From Treponema saccharophilum DSM 2985 (GTDB lineage: Bacteria > Spirochaetota > Spirochaetia > Treponematales > Treponemataceae), in NCBI RefSeq assembly GCF_000255555.1, contig NZ_AGRW01000051.1, positions 62,001-126,000 on the forward strand: a stretch of DNA of 64,000 nt. The letters are read 5' to 3'. Each line of letters begins with the position of its first letter. Within the stretch, counting starts at the first letter, position 1. The notes beneath the pieces were generated by a model. That model was not told where the DNA came from. It searched no databases and saw nothing but the letters and a program-made list of their open reading frames with translations. Positions 27,998 to 37,129 of this stretch are shown piece after piece. A program made the position numbers and the translations under genes.

Positions 27998-29695
27998 ATG
28001 TTCAAACCAGAGCTAATCAGCAGCTTGGGACGCTACAGCGGCAGGAAGTTCGCCAGCGATTTCGTGGCTGGAATCATCGTCGGAATAGTCGCGCTCCCGC
28101 TCGCCATCGCGTTCGCCATCGCGTCGGGCGTGGAGCCTGCCGCAGGGCTGTTCACGGCGATAATCGCGGGCTTCCTCATCTCCGCCCTGGGCGGGTCGAC
28201 CGTGCAGATTGGAGGCCCGACAGGAGCCTTCACCGTCATCATATACGGCATCGTGTCGCAGTTCGGGCTTTCGGGGCTTGCGACGGCAACGGTGATGGCG
28301 GGAATACTGCTCATCCTGCTCGGCGCGTTCAAGATGGGCGGTCTCGTCAAGTTCATCCCGTACACGATTGTCACCGGCTTCACCGCGGGAATCGCCGTCA
28401 CGATTGCGGGCGGCCAGCTGGGGAATTTCTTCGGGCTTACGCCAGACTTCTCGTCGCCCGTCGTGCTTTTGGGTGAGGAATACTCGAAGATGCCGGGCGA
28501 TTTCCTTCCGAAGATGATGGCGTTCGCGCATTTCTTCGGCACGTTCGACCTGTATTCGTTCCTCGTGGCGGGAGTCTCGCTCGTCTTCCTTTTCGTGTGG
28601 GCGCGCTTTATAAAGAAGATTCCCGGCTCCATCGTCGTCATACTCGTCACGACAATCCTCACCGTCGTGCTCAGAAACAGGTGCGGGATGGAGATTTCGA
28701 CAATCGGCGAGATTCCGACGAGCCTTCCCTCGCCGATGCTGCCCGATTTCTCTCTGAAGACCGTGACGACGCTTTTCCCGACGGCGGTCTCCATAGCCGT
28801 TCTCGCCGCCATCGAGTCGCTTCTGTCGGCCGCGGTCGCCGACGGTATGACGGGCGACAAGCACGACTCGAACACGGAGCTCATCGGCCAGGGAATCGCG
28901 AACATCGTGACGCCTCTTTTCGGGGGAATTCCCGCTACCGGCGCAATCGCGAGGACCGCGACGAACATCAAGAACGGGGGGCGGACCCCTGTCGCGGGAA
29001 TCGTCCACGCGCTCACGCTGCTCGTAATCGTCCTCTTCGCGGGAAAGTATGCCGCGTGGATTCCGATGCCGGCATTGGCAGCCGTCCTCGTCAACGTCGC
29101 GTGGAACATGGCGGGGTTCCCCGCAATCCGCGCGCTTCTCCGCGGCCAGAAATCGGACATCTGCGTGTTCTCCGTCACGTTCCTCATCACCGTCTTCGTC
29201 GATTTGACCGTCGCGATTACGGTCGGTCTCGGGTTCGCGGCGTTCTTCTTCATAAAGAAGATGATAGACCTCTCGGAGGTGCAGAGCGGCGGCGGAATTT
29301 CCGGCGGAATCGGGAATTCTGTCAACACGATAGACATGCCGGAGGAGAAGCTCGACATCCCCGACGGCGCCATGGTCTATGAGATTGACGGCCCGCTTTT
29401 CTTCGGCACCGTGCGCAAATTCGAGGTCGCCGTCGAGAAGGCCGGAATCCAGTACAAGGTTCTGATTCTCCGCATGAGGAACACGTCGTACCTCGATGCC
29501 GGCGGAATCCGCGCGCTTGAGCAGGCGCTCGCCGCGCTGGGCAGGCGGAAGGTTACGCTCGTCCTTTCCGGCGTCCATGAGCAGCCTCGCCGCCTCCTCG
29601 AGAAGACCGGCATGGTCGAGCGTCTCGGCGCGGAGAACGTGTGCGACAACATCGCGCTTGCCCTCGCACGGACGCGCGCGATTCTCGCGTCGTGA
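27998..29695 (+). CDS. SulP-family anion transporter with STAS domain
   Basis: The 565-residue product has about 11-12 hydrophobic segments starting with the SulP motif ALPLAIAFAIASGVEPAAGL, then GGPTGAFTVI. A C-terminal STAS domain follows (about 455-555; MVYEIDGPLFFGTVRKFE, with SYLDAGGIRALEQAL). Substrates in the family are sulfate, bicarbonate or dicarboxylates; the sequence does not decide. The ATG at 27998 with AGGGG upstream gives the usual N-terminus. Confidence 0.93.
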   Translation: MFKPELISSLGRYSGRKFASDFVAGIIVGIVALPLAIAFAIASGVEPAAGLFTAIIAGFLISALGGSTVQIGGPTGAFTVIIYGIVSQFGLSGLATATVMAGILLILLGAFKMGGLVKFIPYTIVTGFTAGIAVTIAGGQLGNFFGLTPDFSSPVVLLGEEYSKMPGDFLPKMMAFAHFFGTFDLYSFLVAGVSLVFLFVWARFIKKIPGSIVVILVTTILTVVLRNRCGMEISTIGEIPTSLPSPMLPDFSLKTVTTLFPTAVSIAVLAAIESLLSAAVADGMTGDKHDSNTELIGQGIANIVTPLFGGIPATGAIARTATNIKNGGRTPVAGIVHALTLLVIVLFAGKYAAWIPMPALAAVLVNVAWNMAGFPAIRALLRGQKSDICVFSVTFLITVFVDLTVAITVGLGFAAFFFIKKMIDLSEVQSGGGISGGIGNSVNTIDMPEEKLDIPDGAMVYEIDGPLFFGTVRKFEVAVEKAGIQYKVLILRMRNTSYLDAGGIRALEQALAALGRRKVTLVLSGVHEQPRRLLEKTGMVERLGAENVCDNIALALARTRAILAS

Positions 29696-29723
29696 GTTTT
29701 TTTTCCGCGTTTTAGAAAAAACG

Positions 29724-29779
29724 AAACGCCCCGGGCGTGCGGGATGCGGTCCTGCATCTCACTCGCTCCGGGGCGTTTT
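29724..29779. terminator. Bidirectional terminator between SulP and alcohol dehydrogenase genes
   Basis: AAACGCCCCGG (29724-29734) pairs with CCGGGGCGTTT (29768-29778), enclosing a smaller GATGC/GCATC hairpin, with T runs on both strands. It serves the two convergent genes. Confidence 0.88.
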
Positions 29780-29794
29780 TGTTTTCGGCGCCAT

Positions 29795-30991
29795 CTACCA
29801 GGCTTTCCGATAGATGTTCTCCATGTCTGCCCGCTCGAGCTTCCTCACCGCGCCGAGCGTCCGCTTTCCGTCGAACGACGCCTTCCTCGCAAGCTCGGCG
29901 ACGACGTAGTCGCCCCATTTCAGGCTGACTCCCTCCTGCCGCGAAAGGTCCCTGATTCTTGTCGGCATCCCGATTTCCGCGAAGAACGATTCCATCGCCT
30001 CGATTCCCGAAACAGCGTTCTCCCTGTCGCCCGCGCCCGAAATACCGAAGACGCCGCCCGCAAGTTCCGCGAACCTGCTGATGTCGGAGGTGAAGACGTA
30101 CCGCGCCCATGCCGGCCATATCGCCGTGAGCCCCGCCCCGTGCGTGACGTCGAACATGCCGCTGAGCTCGTGCTCAAGCTGGTGGGTCGCCCAGTCCCCG
30201 TTCGAGCGCATTCCCGTAAGGTCGTTGTGGCTGAGGCTTCCCGCCCACATTATCTCCGCGCGCGCGTCGTAGTCGCCTGGATTTTTCAGGAGAATCCTTG
30301 CCGAGGCAATGACTGTGCGTATGAGGGAGAACGCAATCGAGTCCGTGAGCATGGAATGGTCGCCGCTTTTCGTGAAGAACCGCTCCATCGTGTGCATTAT
30401 GATGTCCGCGATGCCGCTGAACGTCTGCCATGACGGAAGCGTCATCGTAAGCTCCGGGTTGAGCACCGCGAATTTCGGCCTGTACGATTCGTTGTTGCAT
30501 CCCCGCTTTATGTCGCCGTCCTCGTTCGTTATCACCGACGACGATGACATCTCGCTTCCTGCCGCCGCCAACGTGAGGACCGCCCCGACGGGAAGGCAGT
30601 CGCGGTTCGGCTCCGCCTTTCCGGAGTAGAAATCCCACACCGGCCTGTCCGCCCTCGTCCCCATGGCTATCGCCTTCGCGGAGTCGATTACAGAGCCGCC
30701 GCCAGCCGCAATCACCATGTCGATTTCCTTTTCGCGGCATATCGCGATTCCATCCTCTACTTTCGACAGCCGAGGGTTCGGGACGACGCCCCCGAGCGTC
30801 TCGAATTTTATTCCCGCATTTTCGAGCGACCGGCAGATTCTTCCGACAAGCCCCGACGCGAGCGCCGATTTCCCCCCGAAATGGACGAGCACGTTCGTTC
30901 CGCCGTTTTCCCGCGCAAGCTCCCCGACATGCTCCTCCGCACCGCGCCCGAACACGACTTTTGTCGGCGCGCTGTATATGAAATCCGTCAT
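29795..30991 (-). CDS. Iron-containing alcohol dehydrogenase (YqhD/BdhA type)
   Basis: This 398-residue NAD(P)H-dependent reductase of aldehydes to alcohols acts in fermentation or aldehyde detoxification. It has the nucleotide motif AAGGGSVIDSAKAIA, the SEMSSSSVITNE region, and metal ligands in the GIADIIMHTMERFF, DWATHQLEHELSG and DVTHGAGL segments. A GGAGG site precedes the ATG. Confidence 0.95.
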   Translation of the reverse strand: MTDFIYSAPTKVVFGRGAEEHVGELARENGGTNVLVHFGGKSALASGLVGRICRSLENAGIKFETLGGVVPNPRLSKVEDGIAICREKEIDMVIAAGGGSVIDSAKAIAMGTRADRPVWDFYSGKAEPNRDCLPVGAVLTLAAAGSEMSSSSVITNEDGDIKRGCNNESYRPKFAVLNPELTMTLPSWQTFSGIADIIMHTMERFFTKSGDHSMLTDSIAFSLIRTVIASARILLKNPGDYDARAEIMWAGSLSHNDLTGMRSNGDWATHQLEHELSGMFDVTHGAGLTAIWPAWARYVFTSDISRFAELAGGVFGISGAGDRENAVSGIEAMESFFAEIGMPTRIRDLSRQEGVSLKWGDYVVAELARKASFDGKRTLGAVRKLERADMENIYRKAW

Positions 30992-31011
30992 TCTTGACCT
31001 CCGAACGGCTC

Positions 31012-31041
31012 AGTATAGTAAATTACCGCGTGAATTGTCAT
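31012..31041 (-). promoter_or_regulatory. Promoter of the iron alcohol dehydrogenase
   Basis: On the minus strand ATGACA (31041-31036) and TATACT (31017-31012) are separated by 18 bases; a normal leader with ribosome-binding site follows. Confidence 0.6.
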
Positions 31042-31067
31042 TGACATTTTTCGGGGCTGATTTTTCG

Positions 31068-31096
31068 TTGCGAGTTATAGATTTTTGAATTAGAGT
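31068..31096 (+). promoter_or_regulatory. Promoter adjacent to the diguanylate cyclase start codon
   Basis: TTGCGA (31068-31073), 17-base spacer, TAGAGT (31091-31096); only 8 bases separate the -10 box from the ATG at 31105, and no ribosome-binding site is visible. Confidence 0.5.
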
Positions 31097-31104
31097 GTGT
31101 TTTT

Positions 31105-33189
31105 ATGAGGGTGCATTTTATTTTTGCGGTTGCGTTCTCGGTTATTTCCGCTGCTTTCTTTTCCGGGAACGTTTCCGCCGCAGATTACCGCGAGCCGTGC
31201 AAGGTCGTCCGCGTCGGTTATTACAGGAACAGCGAGCCTTTTATGAACGGCGGGAGCGAGGACGAACCGAAGGGCGGGTATGCCTACGAATATCTGCAGA
31301 CGCTTGCCGTTTATACGGGATGGAAATACGAGTACGTTTACGGCGATTTTACCGAGCTGTACGCGAAGCTCGTCTCCGGGGAGATAGACCTGCTCGGGGA
31401 CATTTCCTTCCTCGAGGAAAGGCGCGCCGAGCTTGACTACCCCGATTTCCCGATGGGCACGGAGTCATACTACATATACGCGAGCCCTGCCGCCGCCGAG
31501 AGGATTATGCTCGACGACGACGCGGGCGTGCTTGACGGGATGTCGATATGCTGTGTCGGCGGGGAGTCCTTCCAGTACAGGCTTCTGCTCGACTGGCTCG
31601 AGGACAAGAACATCTCGCTCGATATCGTTTTCATGTCGTATGACGACGTGTCGTTCGACGACTTCAAGAACGGGAAATTCGACCTTCTCGTCCTGATGGA
31701 TTCCGTCGCGGACATATCGTTCGAGCCGCTGTTCAGGCTTGGCGCGTCCGACATATACCTCGCCGTGTCGAAGATGCGCCCCGACATTCTCGCCGAGCTG
31801 AATTCCGCCCTCAACGAGATATTCGTGTCGAACCCGTATTTCAACCAGCAGCTTTGGGAGCGCTACTATTCGAACACGTCGTTCACGAGAAGGCTTTCGG
31901 CACGCGAGCGAAAATGGTTCGACGAGCACCCGCGTCTCCGCATCGGCTGCCTGAAGGACGGGATTCCCTTCTCTTTTTATGACGAGGGGTTGGAGCGGAC
32001 GGAGGGAATCATCGTCTATCTGACCGAATGCCTGAAGAATGTGTTCGGCGTGGAGTCCGACATCGAATTCTCATTCTACGACCAGGTGAACGAGGCGGAG
32101 GTCGCGCTCAAGAACGGCGTCGTCGACGTGATTTTTCCGAGCGTCTACGATTTGGATTCCGCCGAGAAAAGCGGGAGCATGATGTCGAAGCCCGTCATGA
32201 ATTCGGGATACAGCTACATATTCGGGAACAAGAAGCTCATGAATTCGATTGCCGTCGTGAAGAACAGCCAGTCGCTCAGCTACGTGTCCCGCTTCTTCCC
32301 GAACGCGAGTGTCATCGAGGCGGATTCGTTCAAGGAATGCCTCGATTTGGTGATGCGGGGAACGGTTTCCGGGGCAGTCGTCAGCAGCTTCAAGATTTCG
32401 CGCTACATCTCGCTCAGGAAGAAATACCGGTCGCTCAATGTGATGAACCTCCCGAACAGCGATTCCGTCTCGTTCAGCGTCATGCACGAGAATTATGTCC
32501 TTGTCTCCGCCCTGAACAAGCTCGTGAACTACGTCCGCAGCGCCGACCGCCTGAACGAAATCGTGATGAACCTTTCCCTCCGCGTCGGAAAATACACGAT
32601 GCGCGATTTTTTCGACGATTATCTCGTGCTCATCATGACGTGGCTCGCCGTGTCGCTCGTCCTCCTGCTCTCGCTTTTCGTCGCGCTCGACAGGCTCAAG
32701 ATGATGATAAACTACGACGTCCTGACGCACCTGATGAACAGGCGCAAGCTGACGCCCTATTTCGACACGGCGCTTTCACGCGCCATCCAGAAGGGCGAGC
32801 CGTTCTCGATTCTCATTTTCGACCTCGACGATTTCAAGCATGTCAACGACACATACGGGCATTCGGCGGGCGACGACGTGCTGAAGATGGCGTCGTCCAC
32901 GATTCTCAAGGGAATCGACAGACACGACATGGCGTTCCGGTGGGGCGGCGAGGAATTCCTCGTCCTGATGCGCGCCGACCCGAAAATCGTCAGGCGTGCT
33001 GCCGAGCGCATCAGGGCAGCGATTTCCGCCCAGAAAGTCATGTATCGGGACAAGTCGATTTCGATAACGGCGACAATCGGCGTGTCGTCCTACGCTCCCG
33101 GCGCGACGCGGACGAGCATGTTCCAGGAGGCGGACAGAAATTTGTACGAGGGAAAGCGGAGCGGGAAGAACAAGGTCGTCACGAGCTGA
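31105..33189 (+). CDS. Membrane diguanylate cyclase with two periplasmic solute-binding domains
   Basis: The 694-residue product has a signal peptide (about 1-25), a first SBP_bac_3-type domain (about 35-275; VVRVGYYRNSEPFMNGG) and a second one (about 285-500; LRIGCLKDGIPFSFYDEG). One membrane helix (about 505-530; LVLIMTWLAVSLVLLLSLFV) leads to a GGDEF domain (about 540-692). The active site GGEEF at 614-618 is intact, so it should make c-di-GMP from GTP. The inhibitory RxxD site just upstream reads DRHD, so product inhibition is probably weak. Sensing of amino-acid-like ligands is inferred. The 3' end overlaps the convergent gene by 11 bases. Confidence 0.92.
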   Translation: MRVHFIFAVAFSVISAAFFSGNVSAADYREPCKVVRVGYYRNSEPFMNGGSEDEPKGGYAYEYLQTLAVYTGWKYEYVYGDFTELYAKLVSGEIDLLGDISFLEERRAELDYPDFPMGTESYYIYASPAAAERIMLDDDAGVLDGMSICCVGGESFQYRLLLDWLEDKNISLDIVFMSYDDVSFDDFKNGKFDLLVLMDSVADISFEPLFRLGASDIYLAVSKMRPDILAELNSALNEIFVSNPYFNQQLWERYYSNTSFTRRLSARERKWFDEHPRLRIGCLKDGIPFSFYDEGLERTEGIIVYLTECLKNVFGVESDIEFSFYDQVNEAEVALKNGVVDVIFPSVYDLDSAEKSGSMMSKPVMNSGYSYIFGNKKLMNSIAVVKNSQSLSYVSRFFPNASVIEADSFKECLDLVMRGTVSGAVVSSFKISRYISLRKKYRSLNVMNLPNSDSVSFSVMHENYVLVSALNKLVNYVRSADRLNEIVMNLSLRVGKYTMRDFFDDYLVLIMTWLAVSLVLLLSLFVALDRLKMMINYDVLTHLMNRRKLTPYFDTALSRAIQKGEPFSILIFDLDDFKHVNDTYGHSAGDDVLKMASSTILKGIDRHDMAFRWGGEEFLVLMRADPKIVRRAAERIRAAISAQKVMYRDKSISITATIGVSSYAPGATRTSMFQEADRNLYEGKRSGKNKVVTS

Positions 33190-34474
33190 TTTTGCGTCTG
33201 CGCGAAATCGATATGCCGTCTCCGAGACTGATGAATTCCGTCGTGAATTCTTCGTTCGCCTTGAGGAATTCGACATAGCGGCGGATTTTTTTGACGAGCT
33301 GGAGCGTGCTGTGGTTCCGCGTCAGGCTCGGGTCTGCGACCATGCCGTGGAATTCGAGGTTGTCGCTTATAATCGCGCCGCCTTCCGAAAGGTTCGCCTT
33401 GTATTTTTCGAAGAACCGCTCGTATTGCGCCTTTGCCGCGTCGATGAAAATGACGTCGAATTTTCTGTCCCCGATTTCGTATTCGAGCGCGTCCGCGTGA
33501 ATAATCTCGATTCTGCCGGAAAGCCCTGCCGCGTCGATGTTCTTCCGCGCGCTCTCGAACCGCTCATCGTCGATTTCAATCGTCGTGACGCGCGTTTCCG
33601 GGGCAGTCCGCGCGAATTTTATCGCCGAATATCCGATGGCGCTTCCGATTTCGAGGATTTCCCGAGCGCCCGTTTTCCGTATGAAGTCGCAGATGAAATC
33701 GGAGCCCTCGTCCTGCATTATCGGAACGTTGTTTTCCATCGCCGATTTCTGGATTTCCGTCGCGCCGTTTTCCGACGAAAGCAGGTCGATGAATTTTTCG
33801 ACCTCGCTTGCCACCGCAAAAACCAAATCGGGCTTTTCCGCGAGAAGCTCCTCCCTTTTTCCGAGCCCGTCCCTGCACGCGATTGTCATGCATCCGAAGG
33901 ATTTTCCGCATTTTATGTCGACGGCGCTGTCGCCAATCATCACGGTATTTTCCTTCCCGAATTTCGTCCCGCACGATTCGTTGATTTTCCGCACGGTCAT
34001 TTCAAGCGCCCGCGGGTCAGGCTTCCGGAATCCGCTTTCCGGGCAGACAACAGCGCTGAAATATCCGGCAATTCCGAAAATATCGAGGATTTTTCGTGCG
34101 ACGTGCTCAGGTTTGTTCGTGAGGAGCGCGCATTTCTTTCCTTTTTTTGAGAGAACCTTGAGCAGTTCCGGAATTCCCGCGTATGTTTTTGTCTTCGTCA
34201 CGGGATGCTCGCCGTAATAGCTCAGGTACCACGCGAGGATTTCCTCTGTTTTCCGCTTCCCGCTTTCCGTCGTCTCGTCGAATTTTCCCCGCGTCGAGGA
34301 TTTGAGCGCGCGGATGATGAGCGCCCGCGCCCCGTCACCAGTGAACGAGATAAGCTCCTGCGTCGGAATGTTGAAATACCCGAAATGCGAGAGCGTCGCG
34401 TTCACGCAGTCGGCGATGTCCTCCCCCGAATCGATGAGCGTTCCGTCCATGTCGAATACATACAAAGAAATCAT
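33179..34474 (-). CDS. Fusion of HAD phosphatase and TrmR-like O-methyltransferase
   Basis: In this 431-residue product, residues 1-220 form a phosphoglycolate-phosphatase-like HAD domain: VFDMDGTLIDSGED, LLTNKPEH, GFRKPDP and VMIGDSAVDIKCG supply all four HAD motifs. Residues about 236-431 form a class I SAM O-methyltransferase of the caffeoyl-CoA/YrrM (TrmR) type. There NNVPIMQDEGSDFICDFI is followed by ILEIGSAIGYSAIKFA, VTTIEIDDERFE, the metal-site IFIDAAKAQYERFF and IISDNLEFHG. TrmR methylates 5-hydroxyuridine in tRNA. No frameshift or internal start separates the halves, so it appears a true fusion. A GAGGTGA site precedes the ATG. Confidence 0.88.
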   Translation of the reverse strand: MISLYVFDMDGTLIDSGEDIADCVNATLSHFGYFNIPTQELISFTGDGARALIIRALKSSTRGKFDETTESGKRKTEEILAWYLSYYGEHPVTKTKTYAGIPELLKVLSKKGKKCALLTNKPEHVARKILDIFGIAGYFSAVVCPESGFRKPDPRALEMTVRKINESCGTKFGKENTVMIGDSAVDIKCGKSFGCMTIACRDGLGKREELLAEKPDLVFAVASEVEKFIDLLSSENGATEIQKSAMENNVPIMQDEGSDFICDFIRKTGAREILEIGSAIGYSAIKFARTAPETRVTTIEIDDERFESARKNIDAAGLSGRIEIIHADALEYEIGDRKFDVIFIDAAKAQYERFFEKYKANLSEGGAIISDNLEFHGMVADPSLTRNHSTLQLVKKIRRYVEFLKANEEFTTEFISLGDGISISRRRKISS

Positions 34475-34572
34475 TCAATCACCTCTTTTTCGCGCGCTAT
34501 TCTATCTTTTTTTTCCGCGTGCCTCAAACAGCAAACCTGTTCTGCCCGCAAAAAGACCAACGCTCATTTTTG

Positions 34573-34581
34573 TGCTACAAT
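34573..34581 (+). promoter_or_regulatory. Extended -10 promoter of the MATE gene
   Basis: TG-C-TACAAT at 34573-34581 is an extended -10 element; the leader would be about 30 bases. Confidence 0.55.
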
Positions 34582-34616
34582 GCCCGCCTATTTTTCTCAT
34601 AACGGAACGTAAAAGC

Positions 34617-35972
34617 GTGAATCCATCATTTTATCTTTCAAAATTGAGGAACAGCGAGCCTCTTTCGTTCAGGCAGCAGGTCCTTCTCATCGTTTTTCTG
34701 AGCGTGCCGTCGATTATGGCGCAGCTTTCTTCGATTATCATGTCGTACATCGACGCGTCGATGGTCGGGCATTTGGGGGCTGCCGAGGCGGCGTCAATCG
34801 GGCTTGTCGCGTCGAGCACGTGGCTTTTTCTCGGCTTCACGTTCGCGGCGGCGATGGGATTTACGGTTCAGGCGGCGCAGCTTATCGGCGCGAACAAAGA
34901 AAAAGAGGCGCGGAACCTCCTGAAAATCGCGCTTGCCTCGACGATGTTTTTTTCCCTCGTTCTTATGGCGGCGGGAATTTCCGTGAGTTTTTTCCTTCCG
35001 GGGTGGCTCGGCGGAAGCGAGGAGATTTTCCGCGATTCGTGGGCGTATTTCTTCATTTTCTGCCTCTCGATTCCCGTGATACAGCTGAACGACCTCTGCG
35101 CGGAAATGCTCCAATGCTCCGGGGAGATGAAATTCCCGAGCATGATGCAGATTCTGATGGCAGTGCTGAACATAATCCTCAATTACATCCTGATTTTCGT
35201 CATGAAGATGGGCGTCGTCGGTGCCGCGCTTTCGACGCTTGTCTCGCGTACCGTCGTGACGGCGCTGCTTTTCGCCTTCCTGTTTTTCAAATCGCCCGTC
35301 TTGAGCGTGCGGAAGAACGAGCGCATGGTTTTCGACTGGAATGTCGTGAAGAACGCGCTGAAAATCGGGCTTCCGGTCGCGTTCGAGCAGGTAATCATGT
35401 CCGGCGGGCAGATTGCATACACGAGGATTGTCTCCCCGCTCGGGAACATTCCTCTCGCGGCAAATTCGTTCGGGATTACGGTCGAAAGCCTCTGCTACAT
35501 GCCTGCCGCGGGAATTGGCGCCGCCGCGTCGACGTTGTGCGGGCAAAGTTTCGGAGCCGGGCGCCTCGATTTGACGTACCGGTTCGGCTGGCTTACGGCG
35601 GCGCTCGGGATGGCTCTCATGGTCGTCACGGGCGGGCTGATGTTCGTTTTTGCGCCGGAAATGATTGGGCTTCTCACGCCTGACGCCGAAATCCGCGCGC
35701 TCGGCTCGAAAATTCTTCGGATTGAGTCGTTCTGCGAGCCGTTTTACGGCGCTTCCCTCGTCATAAACGGGGCGTTGCGCGGAACGGGAGACACGCTTGT
35801 CCCGAGCATCTTCAAATTCGCGTCCGTCTGGTTCGTCAGGATTCCGCTCGCGCTCGTTCTTGCCGGGCGATACGGTCTTGAGGGAATTTGGTTCGCGATG
35901 AGCTTCGAGCTGTGCGTCCGCGGAATCCTTTTCCTTTTCAGGCTCTGGTCGTCTTCAAGGAAATCACGCTGA
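34617..35972 (+). CDS. MATE family efflux transporter
   Basis: The 451-residue membrane protein has twelve predicted helices in two homologous halves. It opens with the MATE pattern QQVLLIVFLSVPSIMAQLSS and MSYIDASMVGHLGAAEAASI, and the second half has GLPVAFEQVIMSGGQIAY. It exports cationic drugs or metabolites by H+ or Na+ antiport; the substrate is not known. The start is assigned to GTG at 34617; the frame is open upstream but the promoter lies at 34573-34581. The ribosome-binding site is weak. Confidence 0.93.
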   Translation: MNPSFYLSKLRNSEPLSFRQQVLLIVFLSVPSIMAQLSSIIMSYIDASMVGHLGAAEAASIGLVASSTWLFLGFTFAAAMGFTVQAAQLIGANKEKEARNLLKIALASTMFFSLVLMAAGISVSFFLPGWLGGSEEIFRDSWAYFFIFCLSIPVIQLNDLCAEMLQCSGEMKFPSMMQILMAVLNIILNYILIFVMKMGVVGAALSTLVSRTVVTALLFAFLFFKSPVLSVRKNERMVFDWNVVKNALKIGLPVAFEQVIMSGGQIAYTRIVSPLGNIPLAANSFGITVESLCYMPAAGIGAAASTLCGQSFGAGRLDLTYRFGWLTAALGMALMVVTGGLMFVFAPEMIGLLTPDAEIRALGSKILRIESFCEPFYGASLVINGALRGTGDTLVPSIFKFASVWFVRIPLALVLAGRYGLEGIWFAMSFELCVRGILFLFRLWSSSRKSR

Positions 35973-36079
35973 TTTTGCCGATATAGCTTTTTTGTATTGG
36001 TCTGCCGCGTTTATTTTGGTTTTTCAAATTGAAGTTTTTTCTCATCTTCATTATTTTTTCTGTTCATGGAGGTGAAACC

Positions 36080-36277
36080 GTGGTGAAACTGAATGGAGAA
36101 ATCGCGGAGAATGCGGCAGGAAAAATGCTCCGCGATTTTCTTTTGGAAAGCGGTTTTGATGTCGGTCGCATAGCCGTCGAGATTGACGGCTCAATCGTTC
36201 CGAAAAAATCGTGGGAGAGCACGCCAATCGCCGACGAATGCTCTATCGAAGTCGTGAGTTTTGTCGGGGGCGGCTGA
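36080..36277 (+). CDS. thiS: Sulfur carrier protein ThiS
   Basis: This 65-residue ubiquitin-like carrier receives sulfur as a C-terminal thiocarboxylate and donates it to ThiG for the thiazole of thiamine. It starts VVKLNGEIAENAAGKML and ends in FVGGG, with the required terminal Gly-Gly. GGAGG lies 7 bases before the GTG at 36080 (a second GTG follows at 36083). It heads the cluster thiS-thiF-thiG-thiH-thiE. Confidence 0.93.
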   Translation: MVKLNGEIAENAAGKMLRDFLLESGFDVGRIAVEIDGSIVPKKSWESTPIADECSIEVVSFVGGG

Positions 36278-36279
36278 TT

Positions 36280-37089
36280 ATGACGATTGAATTCAACGGG
36301 AAGAAAATCGAAACTGCATCGTCCGACATCGATTCTCTGCGCGCGGAATTGGGAATTGCGGAAAAAAGCGTCTGGATTCTTGACGGGTTTCAGATTGACG
36401 GAAACGCGCCCCTTCGCGAAGGATGCTCCGTCCATTTCATACGGAAGGGGGAATTTCCTCCGAGCGACGTCCTCGAGGGGATGATGGCGGCAAGGCACAC
36501 TCCGGGCGTGCACAAAAAGCTCAAGGATGCGCATGTCGCCATTGCGGGGCTGGGCGGGCTCGGCTCGAACATCGCGGTCATGCTTGCGCGGGTCGGCGTC
36601 GGGCATCTCCATATCGTCGATTTCGATGTCGTTGAGCCGAGCAACCTCAACCGGCAGCAGTATTTCGTGTCGCATCTGGGGATGAAGAAAACCGAGGCGC
36701 TGAAGGATTTGCTCCGCCAGGTGAATCCCTACATCGAGGTCGTTGCCGACGATGTGCGCGTCTGTGCCGAAAACTGCGCGGAGCTTTTCCGAGGCGACTC
36801 CATAATATGCGAGGCGTTCGACAAGCCGGATGCGAAGGCGATGATTGCGGAGGGCGTCCTTTGCGAGCTTCCCGACGCCGTCCTCATTTCCGCGTCAGGA
36901 ATGGCAGGATTCGGAGAAAGCAATCTCATAAAAACAGAGAAAATCGGCAGGAATTTCTACATCTGCGGCGACAGGGTGAACGGCGCGAAAGTCGGAATGG
37001 GGCTTATGGCTCCGCGCGTGACGATTTGCGCGGCCCATCAGGCGAATCTCGTCGTCGAGCTTCTTGCGGGAACATCCGGGCAGATTTAA
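36280..37089 (+). CDS. thiF: ThiS adenylyltransferase ThiF with N-terminal ThiS-like domain
   Basis: This enzyme activates the ThiS C-terminus by adenylylation. The 269-residue product has a ubiquitin/ThiS-like domain (about 1-65, [20 protein letters not shown]) that lacks the Gly-Gly end. An E1-like domain follows with the ATP loop [19 protein letters not shown], the acidic [16 protein letters not shown], and the CDR region. This two-domain form is known from anaerobes. It starts 2 bases after thiS stops. No CxxC zinc pairs are seen, as in this subfamily. Confidence 0.93.
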   Translation: MTIEFNGKKIETASSDIDSLRAELGIAEKSVWILDGFQIDGNAPLREGCSVHFIRKGEFPPSDVLEGMMAARHTPGVHKKLKDAHVAIAGLGGLGSNIAVMLARVGVGHLHIVDFDVVEPSNLNRQQYFVSHLGMKKTEALKDLLRQVNPYIEVVADDVRVCAENCAELFRGDSIICEAFDKPDAKAMIAEGVLCELPDAVLISASGMAGFGESNLIKTEKIGRNFYICGDRVNGAKVGMGLMAPRVTICAAHQANLVVELLAGTSGQI

Positions 37090-37129
37090 AACCATAAAAA
37101 GTGCGAATAAAAAAACGGAGATAAAAAAA

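Noticed and set aside
28013-29578. Long minus-strand frames opposite the SulP transporter
   Set aside because: Charged, low-complexity translation typical of a complement frame; the plus-strand SulP protein is convincing.
35973-36079. A possible TPP riboswitch before thiS
   Set aside because: The leader is about 100 bases, AT-rich, and lacks the CTGAGA-type conserved core.
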